The notes: generated by a model from the sequence alone, not told the origin. DNA of 64,000 nt from Lutibacter sp. (GCF_013139515.1 NZ_WTAR01000013.1:1-64000); one strand, 5' to 3'; shown: positions 29,849 to 41,939, counted from the stretch's first letter. Program-made: numbers and translations.

Positions 29849-31369
29849 ATGCGTTATCCACTAACTTTTCTGATTGCTCTACTTTTGGTGATTTTTTCAT
29901 CATGTAGAAAAGATTTTTCAGCCGAATTAAGTTCTGGTAATCTTATATTTTCAAAAGATACCGTTTATTTAGACACCGTATTTACAAATATTGGATCAAG
30001 TACTTACAACTTAAAAGTTTACAACAAAAGTAGCAACGCAATTTCAATTCCTTCTATTCAATTAGGCAAAGGAGAGAATTCATTTTACAGATTAAATGTT
30101 GATGGAACTCCTGGTAAAATATTTGAAGATGTTGAAATTTTAGCAAAAGATAGTCTGTATATTTTTATTGAAACTACTATAGATTACACACAAGTTACTA
30201 ACCCAATTTATACAGATGAAATTATTTTTGATAACGGAGAAAATTTGCAAGATGTACATCTAATTACACTAGTAAAAGATGCTCATTTTTTATTCCCTTC
30301 AAAAGATGCTACCGGACTTATTGAAACCATAAATATTGGTATTGATACAGACGGAAATGAATTAAATGTAAACGGATTTTATTTAAACGATAATACAACT
30401 TTCACTAACGAAAAACCTTATGTTGTTTACGGGTATTGTGCCGTTCCAGAAAACAAAACACTAACTATTGAAGCTGGTGCAAATATTCACTTTCACTCAA
30501 ACTCAGGCTTAATAGTTAATAAAAACGCAACATTAACTATTGAAGGTGAACTTACTAATGAAGTTGTGATAGAAGGTGACAGATTAGAGCCTCACTTTAG
30601 TAATCTTCCTGGCCAATGGGGAGCAATTTGGCTACGAGCAGGAAGTAAAAACCACAACATTAACTACGCAATTATAAAAAATGCTTCCGCAGGAATTATT
30701 ATGGATTCTATTGGAAGTAACACCTCGCCTACTTTAACAATTAAAAATACACAAATTTACAACAGCTCAAACTTTGGAATTTTAGGTAGAGAAACAAATA
30801 TTGAAGGAGAAAATTTGGTAATTAATAATAGCGGACAAGCATCTTTAGCTTGTATAATTGGTGGCACGTACAATTTTACACACTCTACATTTGCTAATTT
30901 TTGGAATAATAGTTTGCGTCAGTATCCAAGTGTTTTAATCAATAATTTTTTTACGTATGATGAAAACAATAACCAAGTTATTGAAACACGAGATTTATTA
31001 GCTGCAAATTTCACCAACTGCATTATTGATGGAAATAACAATTTAGAATTAGCAATTGACAAAGTTGAAGGTTCACAATTTAATTATTCCTTTAAAAACA
31101 ACTTGATTAGGTTTAACGACTTTAATAATTCATATATTGATATTCCTGAGTACAATTTTGAAGATGAAAATCATTATTCTGAAAATATTTTAAATGGAAA
31201 CGCTGATTTTAAATCTCCTTTTACAAATGAATTAATTATTGGTGAAAATTCTGAAGGCATTCAAAATTCAAATAATTCTGGAACACTTTTAGTTCCAAAT
31301 GATATTTTGGGAATGTTAAGAAGTTCTCCTGCAGATATTGGCGCATATCAACATATTCAATTTAATTAG
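29849..31369 (+). CDS. lipoprotein with predicted right-handed beta-helix
   Basis: Lipobox VIFSSCRK; YVVYGYCAVPENKTLTIEAGANIHFHSNSGLIVNKNATLTIEGEL beta-helix-type repeats. Confidence 0.75.
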   Translation: MRYPLTFLIALLLVIFSSCRKDFSAELSSGNLIFSKDTVYLDTVFTNIGSSTYNLKVYNKSSNAISIPSIQLGKGENSFYRLNVDGTPGKIFEDVEILAKDSLYIFIETTIDYTQVTNPIYTDEIIFDNGENLQDVHLITLVKDAHFLFPSKDATGLIETINIGIDTDGNELNVNGFYLNDNTTFTNEKPYVVYGYCAVPENKTLTIEAGANIHFHSNSGLIVNKNATLTIEGELTNEVVIEGDRLEPHFSNLPGQWGAIWLRAGSKNHNINYAIIKNASAGIIMDSIGSNTSPTLTIKNTQIYNSSNFGILGRETNIEGENLVINNSGQASLACIIGGTYNFTHSTFANFWNNSLRQYPSVLINNFFTYDENNNQVIETRDLLAANFTNCIIDGNNNLELAIDKVEGSQFNYSFKNNLIRFNDFNNSYIDIPEYNFEDENHYSENILNGNADFKSPFTNELIIGENSEGIQNSNNSGTLLVPNDILGMLRSSPADIGAYQHIQFN

Positions 31370-31373
31370 ATTT

Positions 31374-32054
31374 ATGAAAAACGTAATAATTACAGGAACT
31401 AGCAGAGGAATTGGTTTTGAATTAGCTCAATTATTCGCAAAAAACGGATATCAAGTTTTGGCATTATCAAGAAACTCAAAATCTTTAGAAAACTTAAATA
31501 TTAAAAATATTATTACTATTTCTGTCGATTTATCAATTGAAGAAGATTTAAAAAAAGTAACAAAATTTATTTCGACCAATTGGAAAACGGTTGATATATT
31601 AATCAACAATGCGGGAAAATTAATAAATAAACCTTTTGAAAAACTAACAAGTTCAGATTTTTTAGAGGTTTTTAAGGTGAATGTTTTTTCAGTTGCCGAA
31701 TTAACACGCCAATTAATTCCATATTTTAAAAAAGGAAGTCACGTTGTAAATATTAGCAGTATTGGTGGCGTTCAAGGGAGTTTAAAATTCCCAGGTTTAG
31801 CTGCATATAGCTCATCTAAAGGCGCTTTAATAACACTAACCGAATTATTGGCTGAAGAATACAAAGAACAACAAATCATGTTTAACACATTAGCATTAGG
31901 CGCTGTTCAAACTGAAATGTTAGAAGAAGCTTTCCCAGGCTACAAAGCGCCAGTTTCTGCAAGTGAAATGGCTAATTATATTTTTAATTTTGCGATAACG
32001 GGTAACAAATTTTATAACGGGAAAATATTACAAGTTTCTTCAACAACACCATAA
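31374..32054 (+). CDS. SDR family oxidoreductase
   Basis: VIITGTSRGIGFELAQLFA, ILINNAGKL, YSSSKGALITLTELLAEEY. Confidence 0.92.
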   Translation: MKNVIITGTSRGIGFELAQLFAKNGYQVLALSRNSKSLENLNIKNIITISVDLSIEEDLKKVTKFISTNWKTVDILINNAGKLINKPFEKLTSSDFLEVFKVNVFSVAELTRQLIPYFKKGSHVVNISSIGGVQGSLKFPGLAAYSSSKGALITLTELLAEEYKEQQIMFNTLALGAVQTEMLEEAFPGYKAPVSASEMANYIFNFAITGNKFYNGKILQVSSTTP

Positions 32055-32057
32055 TAT

Positions 32058-32657
32058 ATGATTGAATTACTTTCAAAATATATTCCTAAGAATTCAGTTA
32101 ATTTGGTTAAAGAAATTCTTACAAACCACCCAATTCACATAAAAATAGTAAATAACAGAGTTACAAAACACGGTGATTTTAAACGATTTAAAGACGGTTC
32201 TCTTCAAATTACGATTAACAATAACTTAAATGAATATCAATTTTTATTAACGCTTATTCATGAAATCGCACATTTTATAACCTATAAACAAAGTAAAAGA
32301 GTGAAACCACACGGTATTGAATGGAAATTAAACTTTCAACATTTAATGTTACCTTTTTTACAACCAACAATTTATCCTGAAAAATTACTTCCAGTTATAG
32401 CAAATTATCTTAAAAACCCGAAAGCTAGTACTGGTTCAGATGTAAATTTAACATTTGCTTTAAAACAGTATGATGAAATGTCAGGAAAGAGTTTTATATT
32501 TGAATTAGCACACGGAAGTGTTTTTACGTTCAACAATAAAGCCTTCAAAAAAGGAAACAAAAGAAGAACACGATTTGAATGTGTTGAAATAAACAGCAGA
32601 AAACGCTATTTATTTAATCAAAATGCCGAAGTAAATTTATTAAAACACGATGAATAA
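32058..32657 (+). CDS. SprT-like zinc metallopeptidase domain protein
   Basis: LIHEIAHFITYKQSKRVKPHGIEWK (HExxH). Confidence 0.88.
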   Translation: MIELLSKYIPKNSVNLVKEILTNHPIHIKIVNNRVTKHGDFKRFKDGSLQITINNNLNEYQFLLTLIHEIAHFITYKQSKRVKPHGIEWKLNFQHLMLPFLQPTIYPEKLLPVIANYLKNPKASTGSDVNLTFALKQYDEMSGKSFIFELAHGSVFTFNNKAFKKGNKRRTRFECVEINSRKRYLFNQNAEVNLLKHDE

Positions 32658-33726
32658 AAATTATTACGCAGTTATTATGGCCGGTGGTGTTGGATCACGG
32701 TTTTGGCCTTTAAGTACACAAGAGTTACCAAAACAATTTCATGATATGTTGGGAACAGGAAGTACATTAATTCAAAAAACATTTAATCGTTTTGAGAATT
32801 TAATTCCTTCAGAAAATATTTTAATAGCAACCAATAAAAAATATGAAGCCTTAGTCCAAAAACAACTTCCAAAAGTTACTTCAAAACAATTATTGTTAGA
32901 ACCTGCAATGCGAAATACTGCGCCTTGTATTTTATATAGTGCATTTAAAATTTACAATGAAAACCCTGATGGAATTATGATTATTGCTCCTTCAGATCAT
33001 TGGATTGACAATGAACAAGAGTTTTTAAACAACATACAATCTTCATTTGATTTTTGTGCAGAAAATGAGGCTTTAATGACACTTGGAATTAAACCAACTT
33101 CACCAAATACAGGATATGGTTATATTCAACATGAAGATTCAGAGAATGACATAACAAAAGTTTTAAATTTTACTGAAAAACCAAATTTAGAAACTGCCAT
33201 TCAATTTATTAAAGAAGGAAATTATTTATGGAACGCTGGTATTTTTATTTGGAGCGTAAAAAGTATTTTAAAAGCTTTTGAAACTCATTTACCAACAATG
33301 TATACACTATTTTCTAAAGGTAAAAAAAGTTATAATACAGTTGCTGAAAACACATTTATTGAAGAAAATTATGCGTGCTCAGAAAATATTTCAATTGATT
33401 TTGGGATTCTAGAAAAAGCATCTGATGTATTCGTATTACCTGTAGAATTTGGTTGGAATGATTTGGGGACTTGGGGCTCATTATACAATAAATTAGACAA
33501 AGATAATAACCAAAATGCAACAGTTGGTGGACACGTTATTTACAGAGATGCTGAAAACAACATAGTAAGAACACAAGCTGGAAAACGCGTAGTAATACAA
33601 GGTTTAAAAGATTATATTGTGGTTGAAAAAGACGATGTGTTACTTATTTGTCCTAAAAGTGAAGAACAAGAAATAAAGCAAATTACTTCAGATGTAAAAA
33701 CAAAATTTGGAGATAAATTTGTATAA
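32650..33726 (+). CDS. mannose-1-phosphate guanylyltransferase
   Basis: YYAVIMAGGVGSRFWPLSTQELPKQF, IIAPSDHWI, NAGIFIW, FGWNDLGTWGSLY. Confidence 0.94.
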   Translation: MNKNYYAVIMAGGVGSRFWPLSTQELPKQFHDMLGTGSTLIQKTFNRFENLIPSENILIATNKKYEALVQKQLPKVTSKQLLLEPAMRNTAPCILYSAFKIYNENPDGIMIIAPSDHWIDNEQEFLNNIQSSFDFCAENEALMTLGIKPTSPNTGYGYIQHEDSENDITKVLNFTEKPNLETAIQFIKEGNYLWNAGIFIWSVKSILKAFETHLPTMYTLFSKGKKSYNTVAENTFIEENYACSENISIDFGILEKASDVFVLPVEFGWNDLGTWGSLYNKLDKDNNQNATVGGHVIYRDAENNIVRTQAGKRVVIQGLKDYIVVEKDDVLLICPKSEEQEIKQITSDVKTKFGDKFV

Positions 33727-33737
33727 AACAGTTAACA

Positions 33738-35156
33738 ATGGAGAATTTAAACCAACCTTCTGAAAATTCAAATAACACTTCAAATAACGATATTAAAAGT
33801 ATTTGGACTAACTTAAAACAGTTCATATTTGAATTGCTAGATATTAGACAAGATACTGACAAGAAAGGTACAATTGAAGATATTAAAGATAATATTTCAA
33901 TGAAAGGCCATACAGCTTGGGTATTAATTTTTTCAATTTTAATTGCTTCAATTGGTTTAAATATTAGTTCTCCAGCAGTTGTAATTGGAGCAATGCTAAT
34001 ATCTCCTTTAATGGGTCCAATTCTAGGTGTTGGCTTATCTATCGGAATTAATGATATTGATACGTTAAAACGCTCTTTAATAAACTTAGGCGTAATGGTT
34101 GGCTTAAGTTTAGCTACATCATTCATTTTCTTTTTAATTCCTATTTTCAGAGATGAAACTCCTGAAATTTTAGCTAGAACAGCTCCTGATGTTCGTGATG
34201 TTTTCATTGCAATTTCCGGTGGTTTAGCATTAATTATTGCATTAAGTAGAAGAAGTCAACAAACCAATACTATTGCTGGTGTTGCAATTGCTACAGCATT
34301 AATGCCACCGCTTTGTACTGCGGGTTATGGACTTGCTACAGGTAATTTAAACTACTTTGGCGGTGCCATGTTCTTGTTTACTATAAATACCATTTTTATA
34401 GCTTTAGCAACATTTGTAATAGTTAAGTTTTTAAAATTCCCAATGCTAAAATATATAAATTCAGCTAAAAGAAAACGGATTGCACAACTAGCTTCTTTTG
34501 TTGCAATTATTGTGTTTTCTGGAAGTATTTACCTGTTTTTTAATCTTTTCAAAGAAAATCAATTTGAACAAGCTGCTCAACATTTAATAGATGATATTAA
34601 AGAAAGCGGCATTAGTATTATTGATGAAGATGATAAAAATATAAATTATCAGAATAACAGTATAAAATTGGTTATTTATGGAAATAAAATATCTAAAGAA
34701 AAAGAAGAAAGTTGGAATGCTAAACTTCCTGATTATGGCTTAGAACAAACTAAATTAATAATTCAACAAGGAGTTGATGATTCTGATTTACGTTTTGAAG
34801 TAAAAAACTTATCTGATTTATATATTCAAAATCAAAAAATAATTTCTTCAAGAGATGAATCTATCAAAGAAAAAGAAGATAGAATTAAATTACTTGAAAG
34901 TGAATTATCTAAATATTATGATACTCAAATTCCGTTTATTCAAATAAGTAAAGAAGCTCAATCTAATTACAATGGTTTATCTAGCTTAAGTTATGCTAAA
35001 ATGGTGTACACAAATTTTAATACTACAGATACTATCACCGTTTTTAACGCAAAATGGTACGATTCTGTACCCAATGCTTCACAACAAGAAATACTCTTAA
35101 AAAATTGGCTTAAAATTAGGCTGAAATTAGATACGCTTGTGGTAAAAAAAGAATAA
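33738..35156 (+). CDS. DUF389/TIGR00341-type membrane protein
   Basis: LNISSPAVVIGAMLISPLMGPILGVGLSIGINDIDTLKRSL, TAGYGLATG. Confidence 0.88.
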   Translation: MENLNQPSENSNNTSNNDIKSIWTNLKQFIFELLDIRQDTDKKGTIEDIKDNISMKGHTAWVLIFSILIASIGLNISSPAVVIGAMLISPLMGPILGVGLSIGINDIDTLKRSLINLGVMVGLSLATSFIFFLIPIFRDETPEILARTAPDVRDVFIAISGGLALIIALSRRSQQTNTIAGVAIATALMPPLCTAGYGLATGNLNYFGGAMFLFTINTIFIALATFVIVKFLKFPMLKYINSAKRKRIAQLASFVAIIVFSGSIYLFFNLFKENQFEQAAQHLIDDIKESGISIIDEDDKNINYQNNSIKLVIYGNKISKEKEESWNAKLPDYGLEQTKLIIQQGVDDSDLRFEVKNLSDLYIQNQKIISSRDESIKEKEDRIKLLESELSKYYDTQIPFIQISKEAQSNYNGLSSLSYAKMVYTNFNTTDTITVFNAKWYDSVPNASQQEILLKNWLKIRLKLDTLVVKKE

Positions 35157-35189
35157 AAAAAACCTCAAACAAATTGTTTGAGGTTTTTT
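35155..35189. terminator. intrinsic terminator hairpin
   Basis: aaaaaaaacctcaaaca-aattgtttgaggttttttt between convergent DUF389 gene and tRNA-Tyr. Confidence 0.85.
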
Positions 35190-35191
35190 TG

Positions 35192-35272
<81 letters not shown>

Positions 35273-35280
35273 ATTATTTC

Positions 35281-35310
35281 AAAAAAAACTTCTCAACTTG
35301 AGAAGTTTTG
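35281..35310 (-). terminator. terminator-like hairpin between tRNA-Lys and tRNA-Tyr
   Basis: Minus strand: aaaacttctcaagttgagaagtttttttt. Confidence 0.7.
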
Positions 35311-35383
35311 TGACCGGGCTGGGGCTCGAACCCAGGACCACCTCCTTAAAAGGGAGGTGCTCTACCAACTGAGCTACCAGGTC
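35311..35383 (-). tRNA. tRNA-Lys (TTT)
   Basis: Reverse complement gacctggtagctcagttggtagagcacctccctTTTaaggaggtggtcctgggttcgagccccagcccggtca. Confidence 0.95.
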
Positions 35384-35445
35384 AATTTATTCCTTTTTAG
35401 CGGGTGCAAATATAAACGTATATTTTAATAAAACAAACTTCTTTT

Positions 35446-36213
35446 TTATTTTGTTTTACTTAAATATGTTTCCCTAACTTTTTTAAATAAATTAGATGAA
35501 TACACAAAATCTACAACCGCCTCATTTTCAGTTTTAAATATTTCCTCATTACTACCTTCCCAAGCATTTACACCATTTTGTAAGAACACAATTTTTTCTC
35601 CAATTTCCATAACAGAATTCATATCATGTGAGTTAATAATGGTAATTATTTGATATTCTTTGGTGATTTCTTGAATTAAATTATCTATTACAGTTGCTGT
35701 TCTTGGATCTAAACCAGAATTTGGCTCGTCACAAAATAAATATTTAGGATTCATTACAATTGCTCTTGCTATAGCTACTCGTTTTTGCATTCCTCCTGAA
35801 AGTTCAGCAGGGTACTTTTTGTTAACATTTTCTAAATTAACCCTGTTTAAAACAATATTAACTCGGTCAAGCATTTCAGACTTTGGCTTATTTGCAAACA
35901 TTTTTAAAGGAAATAATATATTTTCTTCAATAGTTAAAGAATCAAACAAAGCACCTCCTTGAAAAACCATTCCAATTTCTTGTCTTAATTGTCTACGTTC
36001 TTTTATTCCAAGTTCTGTATGTATTCTTCCGTCAAATGATATTATACCTTTCTCAGGTGTATGCAAGCCTAATAAGCATTTTAAAAGTACTGTTTTACCT
36101 GAACCGCTTTGGCCAATAATCATATTAGTTTTACCTTTTTCAAAGGTTGTTGAAATTCCTTTTAAAACTGGAACTCCATCAAATTCTTTATATAAATTTT
36201 CAATTTCTATCAT
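35446..36213 (-). CDS. ABC transporter ATP-binding protein, MlaF-like
   Basis: Walker A GQSGSGKT, signature LSGGMQKRVAIARAIV, Walker B YLFCDEPNSGLDP. Confidence 0.93.
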   Translation of the reverse strand: MIEIENLYKEFDGVPVLKGISTTFEKGKTNMIIGQSGSGKTVLLKCLLGLHTPEKGIISFDGRIHTELGIKERRQLRQEIGMVFQGGALFDSLTIEENILFPLKMFANKPKSEMLDRVNIVLNRVNLENVNKKYPAELSGGMQKRVAIARAIVMNPKYLFCDEPNSGLDPRTATVIDNLIQEITKEYQIITIINSHDMNSVMEIGEKIVFLQNGVNAWEGSNEEIFKTENEAVVDFVYSSNLFKKVRETYLSKTK

Positions 36214-36954
36214 TTACCCTAGTATCATTTGAGTTAAAAAATAATTTAATAAAATTATCACAATACTTGTCCAAACTACAGCTTTTGTACTTGCTCTACC
36301 AACTTCTAAAGAACCACCTTTAACATAAAAACCATGATATGCCGGAATTGTAGTAATTACAAAAGCAAAAACAACTGTTTTTGTTAAGGCATATTTAATA
36401 AAGTAAGGGTCAAAATCTAATTGAATGCCATAAATATAGTCTTCACTAAAAAATAAATCTGTAATTACACCTGCAAAATAACCTCCTATAATCCCCAAAA
36501 ACATTGACAATAAAATTAATAACGGATAAAAAAACAGTGCGGCCAATATTTTTGGTAAAACTAAATAGTTTAATGAGTTTATACCCATAACTTCAAGTGC
36601 GTCAATTTGCTCTGTAACACGCATAGTTCCCATACTTGATGTAATATAAGAACCTACTTTACCAGCTAAAATAATTGACATAAATGTTGGTGCAAATTCT
36701 AAAATAATACCACGCTTCGTAGCAAATCCTATTAAGTATTTTGGGATAAAAGGACTATCAATATTCATAGCAGTTTGTATAGCTACAACACCACCAACAA
36801 AAAAAGAAATAAACATAATTATACCTAATGATTTTAAGCCTAAATCTTCAACTTCTCTAAAAAATAACTCTCTAAAAACGCTCCACTTTTGAGGTTTCCT
36901 AAAAACCTGTCTCAGCATTAAAAAATATTTTCCAATATGCTTTAGATAATTCAT
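36214..36954 (-). CDS. MlaE-family ABC transporter permease
   Basis: FVGGVVAIQTA, AGKVGSYITSSMGTMRVTEQIDALEVMGINSLNYLVLPKILAAL. Confidence 0.93.
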   Translation of the reverse strand: MNYLKHIGKYFLMLRQVFRKPQKWSVFRELFFREVEDLGLKSLGIIMFISFFVGGVVAIQTAMNIDSPFIPKYLIGFATKRGIILEFAPTFMSIILAGKVGSYITSSMGTMRVTEQIDALEVMGINSLNYLVLPKILAALFFYPLLILLSMFLGIIGGYFAGVITDLFFSEDYIYGIQLDFDPYFIKYALTKTVVFAFVITTIPAYHGFYVKGGSLEVGRASTKAVVWTSIVIILLNYFLTQMILG

Positions 36955-37270
36955 TAAAATTTCTTTTTGGCTAAAATATTAAAATAAAACTACCTTTTAT
37001 AGCTTTAAAAAATAAAATTGCTATCCTGATTTAGAGATAAAATTACATTTAAATTTTAATCTTAGTAGTAATTTAATTGACTTTTTTATAAAAAAATAGT
37101 TCATTTTAACGTATTTAGAATAGTGAACTATTTACACTTTAAAATTCTGCTAATAATTGATTGTTAAGTTATTACTAAAACCAAAATAAAAGCATGAAAA
37201 ATCTTCAAAAATAAATGATAAAATAGTTGCGTATTAATTGGAAAGTATTTTAATTTGCACCCGCATAAAA

Positions 37271-37344
37271 GCCGATGTAGCTCAGCTGGCTAGAGCAGCT
37301 GATTTGTAATCAGCAGGTCGTGGGTTCGAGTCCCTCCATCGGCT
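37271..37344 (+). tRNA. tRNA-Thr (TGT)
   Basis: gccgatgtagctcagctggctagagcagctgattTGTaatcagcaggtcgtgggttcgagtccctccatcggct. Confidence 0.96.
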
Positions 37345-37347
37345 CTA

Positions 37348-37378
37348 AAAGCCTCTTCATATGAAGAGGCTTTTTTAT
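37348..37378 (+). terminator. intrinsic terminator after tRNA-Thr
   Basis: aaagcctcttcatatgaagaggcttttttattt. Confidence 0.85.
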
Positions 37379-37536
37379 TTTTAATCCATTTCTTCATTCC
37401 CATTTAAATTTAAAAAGGACACCTTCAAATTAACTTTATTAACAGTAATTTAAAATTCAACACAAAAAATAATAAAATTCGTTTTCTACAATTATATATT
37501 CATTAAATTTGTAAAAAACTAACTCAACTATTATAT

Positions 37537-38142
37537 ATGCTAATTATTGGAATTGCTGGAGGTACTGGAAGCGGAAAAACTACTGTTGTTAATCAAATTT
37601 TACATGAGCTTCCTGCCGGTGAAGTTTGTGTAATTTCACAAGACTCATACTATAATCAAACTGAAAATTTATCCTATGAAGAGCGTACTAAAATAAATTT
37701 TGACCATCCAAAAGCTATTGATTTTAAGCTACTTGTGTCTCATCTAAATGAATTAAGAAAAAATGAAATAATTGAGCAACCTGTCTATTCTTTTGTAACT
37801 CATAATCGCACAAAAGATACTTTAATTACACACCCAAGGAAAGTTGTTATTGTTGAAGGAATTTTAATTTTCAACAATAAAGAATTAAGAGATTTATTTG
37901 ATATAAAAATATTTGTTCATGCTGATACTGATGAACGATTAATTAGACGTTTAAAAAGAGATATTGAAGAACGAGGTCGTGATGTTAACGAAGTAATAAC
38001 ACGCTACAAAAACACGTTAAAACCTATGCACCAGCAATTTATAGAGCCAACTAAAAATTATGCTGACATTATAATACCTAACGACAGGTACAATACAGTA
38101 GCAATAGATATTGTTAGAACTGTAATTAGCAACAAATTATAA
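37537..38142 (+). CDS. udk: uridine kinase
   Basis: IIGIAGGTGSGKTTVVNQI, ISQDSYY, NFDHPKAIDF. Confidence 0.95.
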   Translation: MLIIGIAGGTGSGKTTVVNQILHELPAGEVCVISQDSYYNQTENLSYEERTKINFDHPKAIDFKLLVSHLNELRKNEIIEQPVYSFVTHNRTKDTLITHPRKVVIVEGILIFNNKELRDLFDIKIFVHADTDERLIRRLKRDIEERGRDVNEVITRYKNTLKPMHQQFIEPTKNYADIIIPNDRYNTVAIDIVRTVISNKL

Positions 38143-38145
38143 TAC

Positions 38146-38463
38146 ATGACTTTTAAGCAATTCAAAAATAAACCTTTAGTTAAATTTATTACAAATAGAT
38201 ATGTAATCATATTATCTATATTTATTGTTTGGATGGTGTTTTTTGATGAAAACTCAATTATAAATCATAGAGAATTTAACAAAGAAATTAACAAGCTTAA
38301 AAGTGAGCGAGATTATTTAAATAATGAAATTAAACAAGACAATAAACTTATTAAAAAGCTTGAAAACAAAGATGATCTTGAAAAATTTGCTAGAGAAGAA
38401 TATCATATGAAAAAAGAAAATGAAGAAATTTATTTGATAGAGTATGATACGCTGAAAAAATAA
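38146..38463 (+). CDS. FtsB/DivIC-type septum formation initiator
   Basis: Single TM plus coiled coil; LEKFAREEYHMKKENEEIYLIEY. Confidence 0.88.
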   Translation: MTFKQFKNKPLVKFITNRYVIILSIFIVWMVFFDENSIINHREFNKEINKLKSERDYLNNEIKQDNKLIKKLENKDDLEKFAREEYHMKKENEEIYLIEYDTLKK

Positions 38464-38516
38464 TAGCAATCGTTTATTATCTATTTTTCTAGGTTTAATT
38501 TAATACACTTATAATT

Positions 38517-39872
38517 ATGAGCAACTTTATAACTAAAGATTTTGAACCTAGTTCAGCAGCTGCTTGGAAACAAAAAATACAATTTGATTTAAAAGGAGCT
38601 GATTATAATGAAACACTGCTAACAAAAACAAATGAAGGGATTACAATTAAACCTTTTTATCATTTAGATGATTTTGAAAAATTAGATATTCCCATTTCAG
38701 AAAAAGATTTTAAAATTTGCCAAACAATTTATACTTCTTCAGAAGATGAAGCAAATAAAATTGCAATTGAAGCTATAAAACGAGGTGTAAATGCCTTAAA
38801 ATTTGTTGTTAAAAATAAGTTTAATTCATCCATTTTATTTGAAAACCTTTTAAATGAAAATATAGAAATTCATTTTCAGTTTGAATTTTTATCAGAAGAA
38901 TTTATTGCTGAACTTACTAAATTTCTTAAAACTGAAACCGTATTCTACAATATAGATATTATTGGAAATTTATCAAAAAGTGGAAATTGGTATGCATCTT
39001 TAAATGAAGACTTCAAGATTGTAGAAACGCTCACTCAAAAAAATAACACTGAATTTATTTTAAGCGTTAATGTAGATTTGTATCAAAATGCAGGAGCAAA
39101 CACAGTGCAGCAAGTTGCATATGCGTTAGCACATGCAAATGAATATTTAACAAAATTAGGAAGTGAAATAGCAACTAAAATTCAGTTTAACTTTGCTATA
39201 GGCGGGAATTATTTTTTCGAAATCGCTAAAGTTAGAGCATTTAAATACCTCTATAATTTAATACTTTCTGAATATAACACCAATGCAAATGCTCAAATAT
39301 TTACAAAACCTAGTTTGCGAAACAAAACTTTGTACGACTATAATGTAAACATGCTAAGAACCACTACCGAAAGTATGAGTGCTATTTTAAGTGGAGCAAA
39401 TACTATTTCAAACGCATCTTACGACACTACTTTCCATAATCCGAATGAATTTGGAGATAGAATTTCTCGAAATCAGTTGTTAATTTTAAAAGAAGAAAGT
39501 TACTTTACCAATGCGCAACACATTGCAACCAACTCTTATTATATTGAATCTATCACCAAACAAATAGCCGAAAAATCATTACTAATTTTCAAAGAAATTG
39601 AAAAAAGCGGTGGTTTTTTACAACAACTAAAAGAAGGGACTATTCAACGAAAAATTGTAGAAAGCGCAAAAAAAGAACAAGCTCAATTTAATGCCGGAGA
39701 GTTAATTTTATTAGGGACCAATAAATACCCGAATGAACAAGATAAAATGAAACACAATTTACAAGTACACCCTTTTGTAAAACGAAACCCTAAAAAAACA
39801 TTGATAATTCCTATAATTCCAAAACGTTTATCAGAAGAATTAGAACTTAAAAGGCTGAAAGATGAAGCGTAA
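38517..39872 (+). CDS. mutA: methylmalonyl-CoA mutase small subunit
   Basis: Mutase-like without B12-binding domain; [47 protein letters not shown]. Confidence 0.92.
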   Translation: MSNFITKDFEPSSAAAWKQKIQFDLKGADYNETLLTKTNEGITIKPFYHLDDFEKLDIPISEKDFKICQTIYTSSEDEANKIAIEAIKRGVNALKFVVKNKFNSSILFENLLNENIEIHFQFEFLSEEFIAELTKFLKTETVFYNIDIIGNLSKSGNWYASLNEDFKIVETLTQKNNTEFILSVNVDLYQNAGANTVQQVAYALAHANEYLTKLGSEIATKIQFNFAIGGNYFFEIAKVRAFKYLYNLILSEYNTNANAQIFTKPSLRNKTLYDYNVNMLRTTTESMSAILSGANTISNASYDTTFHNPNEFGDRISRNQLLILKEESYFTNAQHIATNSYYIESITKQIAEKSLLIFKEIEKSGGFLQQLKEGTIQRKIVESAKKEQAQFNAGELILLGTNKYPNEQDKMKHNLQVHPFVKRNPKKTLIIPIIPKRLSEELELKRLKDEA

Positions 39873-41919
39873 AAATTTTTCTCAACTAACTATAGAAAGC
39901 CAAAATAAGAAAGACATTTATTTTGAACACGAAAGTTATATTGCAGGAACTGCTCCAAATTTACGTGGGCCTTACTCAACAATGTACGTTCGTCGTCCTT
40001 GGACAATTCGTCAATATGCAGGTTTTTCAACTGCAGAAGAAAGTAATGCATTTTACCGAAGAAATTTAGCCGCTGGTCAAAAAGGCTTGTCTGTTGCTTT
40101 TGATTTAGCGACTCATCGCGGGTACGATTCCGATCACGAACGTGTACAAGGTGATGTTGGAAAAGCTGGCGTAGCCATAGACTCGGTTGAAGATATGAAA
40201 GTACTTTTTGATCAAATACCACTAGATAAGATGTCCGTTTCAATGACCATGAACGGTGCTGTTTTACCCGTTTTGGCGTTTTATATTGTTGCTGCATTAG
40301 AACAAGGTGTTGATAAAAAATTATTAGCTGGAACAATTCAAAATGATATTTTGAAAGAATTTATGGTGCGTAATACTTACATCTACCCTCCAACACCATC
40401 TATGAAAATTATTGCTGATATTTTTGAATATACCAGCAAAAATATGCCAAAATTTAATTCTATTTCAATATCTGGTTATCATATGCAGGAAGCTGGAGCA
40501 ACACCTGAGATTGAATTAGCATATACTTTGGCTGACGGATTAGAATATCTAAAAACAGGTATTGCAAGCGGCATGGATATAGATTCTTTTGCTCCTAGAT
40601 TATCATTTTTCTGGGCAATTGGAATGGACCATTTTGGTGAAATTGCAAAATTACGTGCTGCAAGAATGTTATGGGCAAAAATTGTAAAGCAATTCAACCC
40701 TAAAAATCAAAAATCACTTGCATTGCGTACACATTGTCAAACTAGCGGTTGGAGTTTAACTGAACAAGACCCCTTTAACAATGTTGCTCGTACAACTATT
40801 GAAGCAATGGCAGCTGCTTTAGGAGGCACTCAAAGTTTACACACAAATGCACTTGATGAAGCAATTGCTTTACCTACAGATTTTTCTGCTCGTATTGCTA
40901 GAAATACACAAATTTATATTCAAGAAGAAACCAATATTACTAAAACAGTTGACCCTTGGGCTGGGGCTACTTTTATTGAGAAGAGAACAGCAGAAATGGT
41001 AAATAAAGCTTGGGATTTATTACAAGAAGTTGAAGAACTCGGCGGAATGACAAAAGCCATTGAACAAGGAATTCCTAAAATGCGTATTGAAGAAGCTGCT
41101 GCAAAAAAACAAGCTAAAATTGATAGTAATCAGGATACAATTGTTGGAGTCAATAAGTATCAACTGGAAAAAGAAGATCCACTACAAATTTTAGAAGTTG
41201 ATAATGAGTCTGTTAGAAACTCTCAAATTGATAGACTTAAAAAATTAAAAGCAACTAGAAATTCTGAAGAAGTTAACATTACATTACAAAATTTAACCAA
41301 ATGTGCAAAATCAGGTGAAGGAAATTTACTAGATTTGGCTGTGGAAGCTGCTGAAAAAAGAGCCACTTTAGGTGAAATTTCAGATGCTTTAGAAACAATA
41401 TTCGGAAGATATAAAGCAACTATTAAATCTATTTCTGGCGTGTATAGTAAAGAAATTAAAAACGATAAAGAATTCGAAAAAGCGAAAAATTTAGCCAATA
41501 AATTTGCTAAATTAGAAGGAAGACGCCCTAGAATTATGATTTCTAAATTAGGGCAAGATGGTCACGATCGTGGTGCAAAAGTAGTATCAACCGGTTATGC
41601 GGATTTAGGTTTTGATGTAGATATTGGACCTTTGTTTCAAACACCAAAAGAAGCCGTAAAACAAGCTATAGAAAATGATGTTCACATTCTTGGAATATCC
41701 TCACTAGCCGCTGGGCATAAAACCTTAGTTCCTCAAGTAATAGCTGAATTAAAATCATACGACCGCGAAGATATTATGATTATTGTTGGTGGAGTTATAC
41801 CCGCGCAAGACTATGATTTCTTATTTAAGGCTGGAGTAGTTGGTGTTTATGGACCTGGAACAAAAATCTCTAAAGCCGCTATTGAGATTTTAACTATATT
41901 AATTGATAGTGTGGTGTAA
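39862..41919 (+). CDS. mutB: methylmalonyl-CoA mutase large subunit
   Basis: [50 protein letters not shown]12 motif [11 protein letters not shown]. Confidence 0.96.
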   Translation: MKRKNFSQLTIESQNKKDIYFEHESYIAGTAPNLRGPYSTMYVRRPWTIRQYAGFSTAEESNAFYRRNLAAGQKGLSVAFDLATHRGYDSDHERVQGDVGKAGVAIDSVEDMKVLFDQIPLDKMSVSMTMNGAVLPVLAFYIVAALEQGVDKKLLAGTIQNDILKEFMVRNTYIYPPTPSMKIIADIFEYTSKNMPKFNSISISGYHMQEAGATPEIELAYTLADGLEYLKTGIASGMDIDSFAPRLSFFWAIGMDHFGEIAKLRAARMLWAKIVKQFNPKNQKSLALRTHCQTSGWSLTEQDPFNNVARTTIEAMAAALGGTQSLHTNALDEAIALPTDFSARIARNTQIYIQEETNITKTVDPWAGATFIEKRTAEMVNKAWDLLQEVEELGGMTKAIEQGIPKMRIEEAAAKKQAKIDSNQDTIVGVNKYQLEKEDPLQILEVDNESVRNSQIDRLKKLKATRNSEEVNITLQNLTKCAKSGEGNLLDLAVEAAEKRATLGEISDALETIFGRYKATIKSISGVYSKEIKNDKEFEKAKNLANKFAKLEGRRPRIMISKLGQDGHDRGAKVVSTGYADLGFDVDIGPLFQTPKEAVKQAIENDVHILGISSLAAGHKTLVPQVIAELKSYDREDIMIIVGGVIPAQDYDFLFKAGVVGVYGPGTKISKAAIEILTILIDSVV

Positions 41920-41939
41920 TAATAATTAAAACTACTGAA

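Noticed and set aside
33683-34207. Minus-strand ORF 174 aa
   Set aside because: Antisense to the DUF389 gene; low-complexity shadow translation.
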